A stretch of DNA of 64,000 nt, taken from assembly GCF_008831285.2 (NCBI RefSeq), contig NC_045138.2:27933934-27997933 (forward strand), read 5' to 3'. Both the position numbers and the translations under genes were made by a program. The notes under the pieces were generated by a model. It did not search any database and was not told the DNA's origin. It saw only the letters and a list, made by a program, of their open reading frames with translations. The DNA comes from Nymphaea colorata. Lineage: Eukaryota; Streptophyta; Magnoliopsida; Nymphaeales; Nymphaeaceae. This document shows, piece by piece, positions 20,801 to 31,100 of this stretch. Each line of letters starts with the position of its first letter. The stretch's first letter is position 1.

Positions 20801-23488
20801 GGCACTCCGAGCATTGTAAGTGTATGAACAGGCAAAGTATCTCGGCTTGGAACTTTTTCCTTTTCTTAAGTAATCCCATCCTTCTCATAATTGTTCCTCA
20901 TCTACGATCTATCAATTAGGAACTTATCAGGGAACAGAATTGAAGGATTGTTGCCATCCTTTCTAGAAAATCTGCCATATTTATCCCTCTTGTGAGTTCA
21001 TTTCTTTAATACTACGGTCGAGGTGGTCAATTAACAGTTTTTCTCAGTTACATGATTTTTTTTTTGTTTCATGAATTCAGAGATTTGTCAAGCAATAATT
21101 TGTCAGGATCAATTCCAAGTGGTTTGCAACAAAAGGCGGCAAATGGGGAACTGACATTGAGGTTGGATATTTTTCTTTTTAACTTTTCCCCTTTCTTTTT
21201 CCTAACTTCTCTCTTAAAAAACACTCTTTGCCTTTTTGGCCGCGCTTTTTTCCAAGGATCGGCAACAATCCCCACCTATGCCAGCAAGATCCCTGCTACC
21301 AAGGAAAAGCGAGTAGTAAGAAGAGAAATCGGATACTTACATTCTCAGTGGTGTCTTCGTCAGTTGTGGCGGCTATAGTAGTATTATTGGTATTCATCAC
21401 AATCAACTCAAAGAGAAAACTGCAAGGTCTGTCTCCACCTTCAATGATGTGCCTATAAATCTTAAGCAGTTCCCTGAAGAATGAAAATTAAGAGTGTAAT
21501 TGCTTCTCCCATATGTATATTAAAGTTAACTGTTACTTTTCATGATGTAGACAACAATCAAGAGCGGAATTCAAGAGCTAGTGGAAAAATTTGCACCTTC
21601 ACTTACGATGAAGTAGTGGAAATCACCAACAACTTTGAGAGAGTAATAGGCAAAGGCGGATCCTGCACCGTCTTTTATGGCCAACTCCGGGATGGCCAAG
21701 AAGTAGCAGTTAAACTAATGACTGGAAGATTTTCACAAGGAATCAAAGAGTACACTGCCGAGGTTAATTTGTGACAAAAAGGCATTTGCTTTGTTTTTAT
21801 GTGACAACAAGAAGTACATGGTGGTCACCGTTTGAATCTTATTTCAGGTTGAGCTGTTAATGAAAGTTCACCACAAGTGTTTGGTATCTTTTATTGGGTT
21901 CTGTGATGAAGATCAGAAAATGATCCTAATCTATGAATACATGAAGAAAGGAGATCTGCAGGTGCTACTCTCAGGTATACATTTTCCTCTTAAAGCACTC
22001 ACAGCTTCCATCTGGGAGGGGGGGCGAGAAAAAGACAGAGAGAAGAAAACGAATTCGGTTAAGTTAAAGTAAGCCAAAATATATAACAGAATCAACCGTC
22101 CGACGAGAGTTGGGTGGAGAACAACACAGATGGAAAAATTAGGCAGGAAGCCGACACAGACACACACACACGCAAACGTGTGTGTGTTATAGATTGTGTA
22201 AAGCATGATATCTAACTTGAACTTGGACCCCTTTTTCAGATGAAATAGAAACATCAGATATGTTGAACTGGAGACAAAGGTTGCAAATCGCTCACAGCGT
22301 CGCAACGGGTTCGCTTTCAGAGCCGGATCCCATTTTGTAGCACTTCTCATTATATGTTCGATTTAAATATTTACTGTGAAGTTGTTGGAGCGCAGGATTG
22401 GAGTATCTGCACAACGGATGTAGACCACCAATAATACACAGAGACGTCAAGACAAAAAACATCCTCTTAAATGAAAAATTGGAAGCCAAGATTGCAGACT
22501 TTGGCCTGTCCAAGATGCGCATCACAGAAGAGACATCGCATATAACAACTGTAGTTGCTGGAACACCTGGATACATAGACCCTGAGTATGTCCAACATTC
22601 TACTACAAATTTGTCTCGTTTATATTGAACATCTATCTGTAGAGACCTTGAGATCATCTCAGCATACAGAAAAATTCTAAAATTAGCTTCCCCTACCTTC
22701 TAAGGATAGAGAAAGACTTTGATCTTGTGGAACGGGACGCTCTGGGGCCTTGACTAAAGATGAAAATGAGTCAGATTTGATTCGATCGCCACTGCTATCA
22801 GCTTCGCCATCTCCCAACCTTTGCCAGCAGTAGTTTTCATTTTTCATATTGTTACACCCACCCAATCCACTGATAAGTACCGTAACTAGCTACGAACTGC
22901 CCCATTCTGAATATATGGAGGATTTTTTAATTGATAAATGCTAGAAAGGCACAATAGTCTGAATGATATTCTTCAAAAGCAGATAGTCCATATTTAGATG
23001 CATACTGTGTTTCTTGCTATCCAAGTCCCCGCAAATGATTGGCCTTTTGCTATTCCAGGTATTATTCTAAAAGCAGACTTACAGAGAAAAGCGATGTTTA
23101 TAGCTTTGGAGTCGTCCTGTTTGAGCTGATAACAGGCCAGAATGCTGTACTCATTCAAGGATCGCAGAGAGTTCATAATATCGACTTTGCGATGCCCAAA
23201 ATCATGAGCGGAGATGTTGCCAGCATAGTAGATCCTCGGTTGCAGGGCCAATATGATATCAACTCGGTATGGAAAGTCGCAGAAACGGCAATTTCATGCA
23301 CCGCAGAGAAAGGGATCACGCGGCCTACCATGACTGAAATTGTGAGAGAACTGGAGGAGGCTATAGATATGGAGACTGACCACCAGTTGCATAGCAAAAA
23401 GCAATCTAAGGAATTTGACTCCGGATTGCTATCAACTGGTGCAGCTCTCTTGGACATGGATTCTCTTTCTCATCCTTCAGCAAGGTAA
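17802..23488 (+). CDS. Gene E: malectin-like LRR receptor Ser/Thr kinase, complete
   Basis: 13 exons: 17802-17880, 18810-19335, 19754-20211, 20442-20580, 20744-20815, 20920-20991, 21081-21161, 21257-21426, 21551-21762, 21848-21974, 22240-22308, 22396-22585, 23059-23488. All introns are GT-AG with consistent phases, giving 874 aa. Residues 1-26 are a signal peptide. The malectin-like ectodomain runs to about 354. ADPC is at 373-376, three LRRs follow to about 475, and a membrane span at 502-525. The kinase has Lys587, H683-R-D685, Asn690, D703-F-G and ends H-P-S-A-R. The P-loop is unusual: G566-x-G568-x-x-C571, with Cys in the third Gly position. It should act as a plasma-membrane receptor kinase. 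It is opposite in strand to A, C and D and forms a distinct clade with F and J. No lesion was found. Confidence 0.92.
22157..22190. repeat. Short CA/TG-rich repeat in intron 10 of gene E
   Basis: An (AC)n run followed closely by (GT)n forms a short imperfect palindrome within the intron between exons 10 and 11. The copy in F (about 44399-44427) is shorter. Confidence 0.6.
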
Positions 23489-23913
23489 GGCCATAGTCAA
23501 TGGCTTTCAGCACCACGAAGAATCGTTTCTATAGCATCAACTTTATTGTGTCCTTGGACTCTCTAAGTGCTCCCCTGTTGCTCACTTAAGAGGCTTTTTA
23601 GACAAGGCGTACTTCTGTAACAAAGCAAAAGTTAAGGTAGACCATATCTCTGCTGTATGTTTACTTCAAAACAACTATGATATGATTTCTGTTTTGTAAT
23701 CCACTTCATTAATCCACGTCCCGTGTTTGCCAAATCAATTTCTTCCAGTTCTTGTTAAAGTGTTACACAAGAAAAAGGAAATGGCAATGGTGCCCTTTAG
23801 TTTCGGGTAAAATTAAAAACATTTTTTTAGCTTACATGGACAATGTGGAAAGGAAATGACACTGCGATTTGCACGTTCTCTAAGATGACATGATTCAAAC
23901 AAGGGCTTTTTTT

Positions 23914-24481
23914 ATAAATGCCACCATATCCGCCTTTGCCTATTGCTTTCTGAAAGCCATTGGTGATCTGCAAAATTTCTGCATATGAGAAAGTGCGGCC
24001 TCTTCCTTCAACTCTTATTTTGTGGGATCGGCACATCATCTGGTTCCAAAAGTTACCGTTCAATACGGGGAAAAATAACTTGAGCATTTCTGCAAATTCA
24101 TTCATTCAGCAACAATACATTCGCTCTATGATAAAATGTCGTTGAGAGATCAATTGCCTTATTCTTTAATTAAATGAATAAGGAAAGTGCGTCAATCAAT
24201 TTTTTGAATGTTGAACTAACGTTCCTTTTTATTTAAGGCAATTGCTGAAACGTTCTCAATTTTTGTTGTATAAAAGGGAGAACGATTGTAATTCAAAATT
24301 GGGATCGGCTTTCCAATTTATTTCTCTTTGTCCGGTGGATATCTTTCATGCCATTGAGTGCAGCATCAATTTGCTTGTTCAGTCCGCTGTTTATGAATTC
24401 ATTGTCTGAGACGTAGTAGAGACTGGTATCACTGTTAATAGTCTGAAGAGTCCCGGAGACCGCAATCGATGCTGAGGAACC
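23914..24481 (-). pseudogene. Pseudogene G: antisense-oriented receptor kinase fragments
   Basis: On the minus strand, 24039-23914 is the 5' part of an exon 9 ([12 protein letters not shown] to the P-loop), broken after G-G-I-Y. 24302-24481 fuses a piece of exon 4 (W-K/Q-A-D-P region) to the first part of exon 2 (D-N-E-F-I region). Compared with G' at 51190-52043, about 305 bp carrying the rest of exon 9 and part of exon 10 are deleted. It is related to A, C and D, not E. Not functional. Confidence 0.82.
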
Positions 24482-24619
24482 CTGTTACGATTAACATTAG
24501 GATGTAAATAGATGGGATACATTCTGTCGTGGATCTGATTTAAATCCATTTCATTGACTTAAAATACATTCTCATATCCGTATTTAAATTCAATTAATAT
24601 TGAATTGAATTCGACGATC

Positions 24620-26255
24620 AAGATCAGAAACGTCAGAAATATTGAATTTGAAGACGAAGACTGCAAATAGCTCATAATTTTGCAACCGGTTCACACTCCG
24701 AACTACTTCTATTTTGTAGCCCTTGCCATTGTTTGTTTAAGTATTTATTTTGGTGTTTCTGGAATGCAGGACTATAATATATGCATGTAGGACGCAAACC
24801 ACCAATAATACACCGGGATGTGAAGACGAGAAACATCCTCTTAAACGACAGATTGGAAGCAAAGATTGCAGACTTTGGCCTGTCAAAGATCCGCGTCGCA
24901 GATGAGATATTGGACTTGCCAACTGTAGTTGCTGCAACACCTGGATACATAGATCCTGACTATGTTAAAATTTCCTGCTACAAATTTGTCGCTTGTATAT
25001 ACTTTAACGCCTATCTACAGAGACCCTTGAGTTCAACTCTACAACAGAAATACAAGTGTTGATTTAGCTTCCCTTCCCTTTTGAAAAACATAGAAAATTT
25101 TGATGTCATGGAAAAGGAACTCTCTGGTCTTGAGTAAAGATGAAAAGAGCCAGATTCTGTAACTGAACCTGCTCGAATCCCCTTTGCCAATTTTATCATA
25201 GACGAGCCATTTCCAACACTAATTTTTCAGATAGTTATCCCACCAATCCACTGATACTGTAACAAATGCGCGTACTAGCTACGAACTGCCCCCATTCTGT
25301 CTACAGCCAACCAGAAACATATTGAGTATATCTAGAATATCTTTAATTTACAAATGCAATGAATGTGATTCAGTGTTTGCTATAAACAGAAGTAAAAGGA
25401 TATCTTTCCAGAATGCACCAAATTGATTTTGCTTTGCATATATATACCTTCAGCACAATATATTCATTTGGTTGCAGCTCCTGTCAGACGTCTTAGTTGT
25501 AGATGTAGATTATACATTTATTTACCGTAATTGGAAACTTAGCTTGTGTCTGTATGTCAATTTGGGCCTGCAAGGGCTATCAGCTGAGTTGATTTTGGTT
25601 TGACGTACTTCCTTGTTTTGCTTATCTTAAAATTATGTTTATATTGCGTCATAAAAAAGTAATATCTCTATTTAGAAGACAATAGCCAGTCTGATTGGGA
25701 AATGTATAATTAATCTATGTTGTATATGAGTTCCAGTGTTAATGAATGTTGAATTTCATCCCGTGATATATCCAAAAGCAGGCACGAGAGTGAGAGCGTC
25801 ATTTTCTATGATGAGAATAGCAGGTGTTATTCTGCAAATTCTGCTTTGTTTTCATGAACCATTTCTCTTATCATAAAAGAAGATAGGCATCTTACTTCTC
25901 TCTCTCGGAACGGGAATGCTTGTACACATGTGCAGGTAATTGCTCGACATTGGGGCCACGACGGTTTAAACTTTAAATTGTATTCCGCAAAAGCGGCGAG
26001 CCCATATTTAGATGCACATCATGTTTCTTTCCATCCAGACTGCAGTATTGCTAATCTGTGTCTCTCAAGCTTTTAATTTTGCTTTTTCATGTATTACACA
26101 ACAAACGAACTTAGGGAGAAGAGCGATGTTTATAGCTTCGGAGTCGTCCTCTTCGATCTCATGACAGGGCAGAATGCTATACTCACTCAAGGACGACGAC
26201 AAGTTCATCAACAGCTTTGTTCGGCATGGATCCCTTTTCGTATCCTTCTGCAAGG
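24620..26255 (+). pseudogene. Pseudogene H: kinase C-lobe fragments
   Basis: Plus-strand pieces: exon 11 remnant (about 24620-24688), exon 12 (24770-24959) and exon 13 remnant (about 26105-26255). Exon 12 keeps H-R-D-V-K, D-F-G-L-S-K and G-Y-I-D-P-D, but has an in-frame TAA near its start (L-stop-Y-M-H). The donor dinucleotide after D-P-D is changed from GT to CT. Exon 13 jumps from T-Q-G-R-R directly to the terminal Y-P-S-A-R, deleting most of the C-lobe. The copy in the second array unit is split by a copia element. Confidence 0.83.
24960..26104. other. Former intron 12 of pseudogene H; no gene
   Basis: AT-rich sequence between two kinase exon remnants. It matches 52522-52957 plus 56511-57107 of the second copy, and parts of it match 7080-7960. 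It provides the uninterrupted (empty) target TTATT at about 25514 for the copia element at 52963-56510. Confidence 0.55.
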
Positions 26256-27653
26256 TAATCAACAATAGTTCCGGGGGCCACAGTCTATGCCTTTAATTCC
26301 CACTCACGAAGAATTGTTTCTGTAGCATCAACTTAATCCATCAATGTGATGGACATCATATTGCTGCTTCGATGCGTATGACAAGCCATTTGGTGAAAGA
26401 ATTTAGTACATCACCCATTAACCACTTAACGCACGACTTCCTCTTCATTTCCTCGTTAGCCTTTTGTTCATGCAAACCCAAGATGGATAGAGAGTGACAT
26501 TCTCGTACAGCTTAATGAAAAGGTGAGAGCAAAATTTCAGGCTGCTGAAGAAGTGAGACTCAAGTGTTTGACAAAATTCACGGCGGGTTCCGGTGCAAGG
26601 CTGCTGGTGATGGGCCTCCTTCCCTCTTATTCCAAATGAATCAAGAATCACATATGTACATAGACGAATATAACTACAGACCTACCACTCAACCTTAGAC
26701 AAACGACATGTGGATACAACACAGAAAGAATTGCTGAATTGAAACTTACAGAATCATGGATACAAATCCAGAAACAACACAGACCATCTCCATCCAAGAT
26801 ACACAATGCCCTATATCTTGGACATGAGTGAATTGCTATGGGGGTCACGGGGGGTTCAAACAATAATTAATGCGAGTGGCAGAGGAGGTGGGTTGGAAGG
26901 AGGGGAAGGGATGGAATGGCATGCACTGTGCAGGAATGAATTGAAATGGCAAATTATGTGTTCATCCAGTTCCATGCTTGGACAAAAAATTCATTTTTAT
27001 ATCGGACTAAAGAAGCTAATTTAGATATGTGCAGTTAAGTTGGTTGATTATTATCCCTGTCCAATAATGTCTATATATCGGCAAAAGTAAGTCGCTACTT
27101 TCGCCAGTTAAGGGCTGTAAGTGCATCTGATTTAAATTGAGAATCAGAAACTAGACATTGCCAAAAAATTTACCGCAGAATAAGCATAACAAAAAAATGG
27201 CTGATTTAGAACATCACTGCTCACCAAGTTTGCCGAAACCTGGATACAGCTGTCAATTGTTGTGATGCATTTAATTCGACACGGTTTATGTAGACCTTGT
27301 TCTTCTTTACTTTTCGGCTTAAAACCTGCAAACGTGTTTATAATTACATAAAGCATGTACTGAGTAAAGCATTTTACGCGTAGATCGTTTTAAAGATACT
27401 AAGAAAATAGTTATCACCTCATAAATTTTATTGTAATACTACGTACATCAACGACAGCCCCTGATTACGCTGCAAAAGAGACGGATTCGTCCTGCAGCAA
27501 CTGTCCCTTCTTCCTATTAGTCCAAATTATTGTGAATCAGATTATTTTGGATGCAGAAATTACTGTCCTGGTACTTCCAGGCAAACAATTACTCAAATAT
27601 AATTTCATAAAACCTTGGACAAGGCGCATTTCCTTTGAAGCACTGATGTTGCA
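26256..27653. other. Spacer between H and C; no gene recognised
   Basis: No domain-bearing frame on either strand. It is essentially identical to 57259-58656, and every small open frame is duplicated there unchanged. The part next to 27653 matches the 3' flank of gene A and probably holds the C 3' UTR. Confidence 0.55.
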
Positions 27654-28121
27654 TTACCGTGCTGAAGGATAAACTACAGAATCCAAGTCCAGATCAGCAC
27701 CACCACTTAATGATACTGATCTTGGCATTGATCCAATAGATGAACTTCTTTTCAATCGGTGAGTTTCGATGTTCATGGCCTCCATCAGTTCATTCACAAC
27801 CGCTGTCATGGTAGGCCTGGCGATTGCCTTATCCGCAGTGCATGACAGTGCCGTGTCTGCAACTTTCCATATGGAATTGGTGTCATACGATTCTTGTAGC
27901 CTGGGATCTATTATGCTGGCAATTTCTCCTCTCACTATTTTAGGCGTCACCCATTGAAGGATGTGAACTCGGCTTGATCCCAGAGCGAATATAGCTTGTC
28001 TACCTGTGACGAGCTCAAACAGGACTACCCCAAAGCTGTACACATCACTCTTTTCTGTAAGTTTATTTGTGTTGTAGTACCTACAGCAGAAAGGAGAAAG
28101 CTGAGCAATCAATATCCAAGT

Positions 28122-28173
<52 letters not shown>

Positions 28174-31100
28174 CGACAGAGAGAATTTGACATACTCAGG
28201 GTCTATATATCCAGGCGTCCCTGCGACTGCAGTTGTCATATGTGTAATGTCATCTTTAATACCGGTTTTCGATAAGCCAAAATCTGCCAATTTTGCTTCT
28301 AGATTACTATCTAATAGGATGTTGGTGGTCTTGACATCCCTGTGTACCACGGGCGGCCTGCATCCTGAATGGAGATAGTCTAGGCCTGCACTCCAAAATA
28401 TTCCAATTTACACGTATATCCAAATGTGGATAATGAAAGCGAAGAGTTGGATATATTTTAGTCAAACCTGTAGCAACATTGAGAGCTATTTGCAATCTTT
28501 GCTTCCAGTCTGGTGTACATGTTTCATCTGCAGAAGGATTTAAAGCTAAATATCTCTATGGCACACCCGTATCCGCACTCTTTCTTTTGCCTTTTCTGCT
28601 GAAATTGGGGAGACGGCTGAAGAACAAGCGCAACAGGGGATAATAATCTGACATTTTATTATGGGGAACAAGTGGGACTGTAAACATTCATCTTCAAGGA
28701 CAACAAATTCCGACATGCTTAAATAACTCGTTGGATGAGTTTTCCCCTCATCAATAAGTATACATATTAGCTGGTTTTAACAAGCCTGAGCAGAATATGC
28801 TGTTTCTATTTAAGAGTACCTGAGAGTAGCCCCCGAAGATTTCCTCTGTCCATGTACTCATAGACTAGGATCAATTTCTCATCTTCGTCACAGAAACCAA
28901 CAAAAGATGCCAAGTTCCTGTGGTGAACTTTCATTAAGAGCTCGACCTGCGGTGGCAAGTAACAGTTAGTTGTCGGCAGTTATCAATACATTTTTCCCTA
29001 TTGATTCGCAATGAAGCTTGTTTCTTTTGCTTTGAAGAGGGAAACATACAGACCTCAGCAGTATATTCCTTGATTCCTTGTGGAAGAGATCTTGTCATTA
29101 TCTTGACTGCAACTTCCTTGCCATCTCTTAGACATCCATAATAAACACTACCAGATCCTCCTTTGCCTATAGCTTTCTGAAAATCATTGGTGATGTGCGA
29201 AATTTCTGCATATGAGAAAGTGCGGCCTCTTCCTTCTCTTTTATGTTGTGAGATCGGCACATCATCTGGCTCCCAAAAGTTGCTTTTATTACGTAATACA
29301 GGAAAAAATTACTTTGAGCATTTTCCAAAATGGTGCAATTCATGCAGGACTGCGTTCGCTCTATTCACCATCAAAGGAAACGATTGCAATAATTCAAAAT
29401 TCAGCAAATTTTAGACGGAGGGAGATCCTCACCTCTTGGCTTTCTCTTTTTCTTCATCGTAAGGAACGCTGAGGACAGTGATATTAACGCCACCAAAGTT
29501 GCCACCACTACGCCCGCAATTATAATGTTTTTCTTTTTCCCACCCTTTCCACCTTGGTCGCAAGGTTCTTGCTTGCAAATATGAGGGTTGCTATCGATGC
29601 TTCAATCAGATTGACGAAAGCAGAAAAGGAAGTTATTTGATGTCATTCAAATAAGAGAAATGGCATTCCAAGCATTCATTTTCAGTACATATCCAACCTT
29701 AATCTGAGGCGCCCAATATCCGCTCGTTGTTGCAATGTGCTGGGAACTGATCCGGACAAACTATTGCTTGACAAATCGCTGAGTGAACAGATAGTTCATG
29801 TAGATCAAATATTTTTTATTATGCTAGAGCGCATCTGTTTCATATAGCAGTAATAATTTAAGAACTATCTTGTTCCTTTCGGGCAATAGCCTACTTACAG
29901 AATGGTCAAATTGGCCAGCTCTTGCAAGAAGGATGGAATTGGTCCATCGAGGTTGTTTGTTGACAGGTTCCTAAAGGAGGAGTGGCAGGGGTCATGATGA
30001 TGATAATGATGGTGACGTTGAATCACAAACTACTAAGAGCAAAAACGGCCATCAGGTTCATTGGTGAACTTACAATTTCTGCAGTGCTGTCAATTGAGAA
30101 AAGAAGTTGCTAACTGGACCCTGTAGCCTACTTCTCGAAAGGTCCCTGCAAATGAAACCTTATGTCATGAACATTGGTAGTAGTGAAGAAGGACCAAGGT
30201 CCAGCAAATTAACATTCTGTAGACGGAGACGAACTCTCACAAAGACACTATTCTTGCTGCTAAAGAGTTCTCGTAGCTACAATTCAGCCCATCCCAAGGA
30301 GAAATCCGAGGGAAACACGGATCAGCTTGCCAATTTCTCTTTACACCATAGTAAGTCTTGATGGCATTGATGGCGTCAACTGGAAACAGGAAACCGAACG
30401 TAAGAAACAAAACGGAAAACAAAATGATTTTGGCAAACTTTCCAGCGGCTGCCAATACTCTGATCACTGGATCCATATCGGGCACTTTTGATATCCTGAC
30501 TTCGACGGGTAATGTGCAAAATATGCCATTAGATGAGATAGGAACTATATATTTAATAACTTGAACCAATGGCCCTCGCCTTGTAATAGAGGCCAAGTAC
30601 TAATTTTCTCATGGAAGCTTCGAGAAAGAACCTACCATCCTGGCTTTGAGTTGCCGATCCACTGGGCTGAACCACCTTGAATACCTCGAACGCGTTCAGA
30701 ATGGGGCCATAGTTCGAGGCGCTATTTGCCTCGACCGTAAACGAGTAGTTTGCTGCATATATAGGTGCGATCGAAAACACAGAGTTGCTGTTGAGGTAGT
30801 CGGGACAGAACCAGTCAGACCAGGTATCACCGTTGTACTTTATCGTCAGATTCCTCTGGCCGTTTATCCGCTGCAGCTCGGCGAAGTGAAATACCGGAAG
30901 GTAGAGAGCATCGGACCCTCCGGGCCATGTGACGACTATGGGGCCGGATGAGTTGGCTGCAGTCTGCATCACCGCCGACGGCAAGCGGAAGAATGTCTGG
31001 CGCTCTTCTCTTACCACGGTCTGGGTGCTAATTGGGTTCCCGTATGAGCCATTGTCGGGTCTCCAAATGCGATCTAATGCATCGTCTGGATACCTGTGAA

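Noticed and set aside
21052-21378. 108-aa frame reading from LRR exon 7 through intron 7 into exon 8
   Set aside because: It crosses a GT-AG intron and reads exon 8 in the wrong frame. The spliced frame gives the expected juxtamembrane and membrane span.
23914-24039. G exon 9 piece as an alternative 3' exon of gene E
   Set aside because: It is on the opposite strand to E and belongs to the A/C/D sequence type.
28067-28378. Frames with V-C-V-C, R-E-R-E, T-H-T-H or S-L-S-L runs (also at 59070-59381 and 305-1006)
   Set aside because: The runs are translations of GT/GA microsatellites in intron 12, joined by chance to kinase exons.
30646-30951. 101-aa plus-strand open frame (and 61647-62015, 122 aa)
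   Set aside because: Antisense shadow of exon 3 of genes C and D. Codon structure and splice sites support the minus strand.
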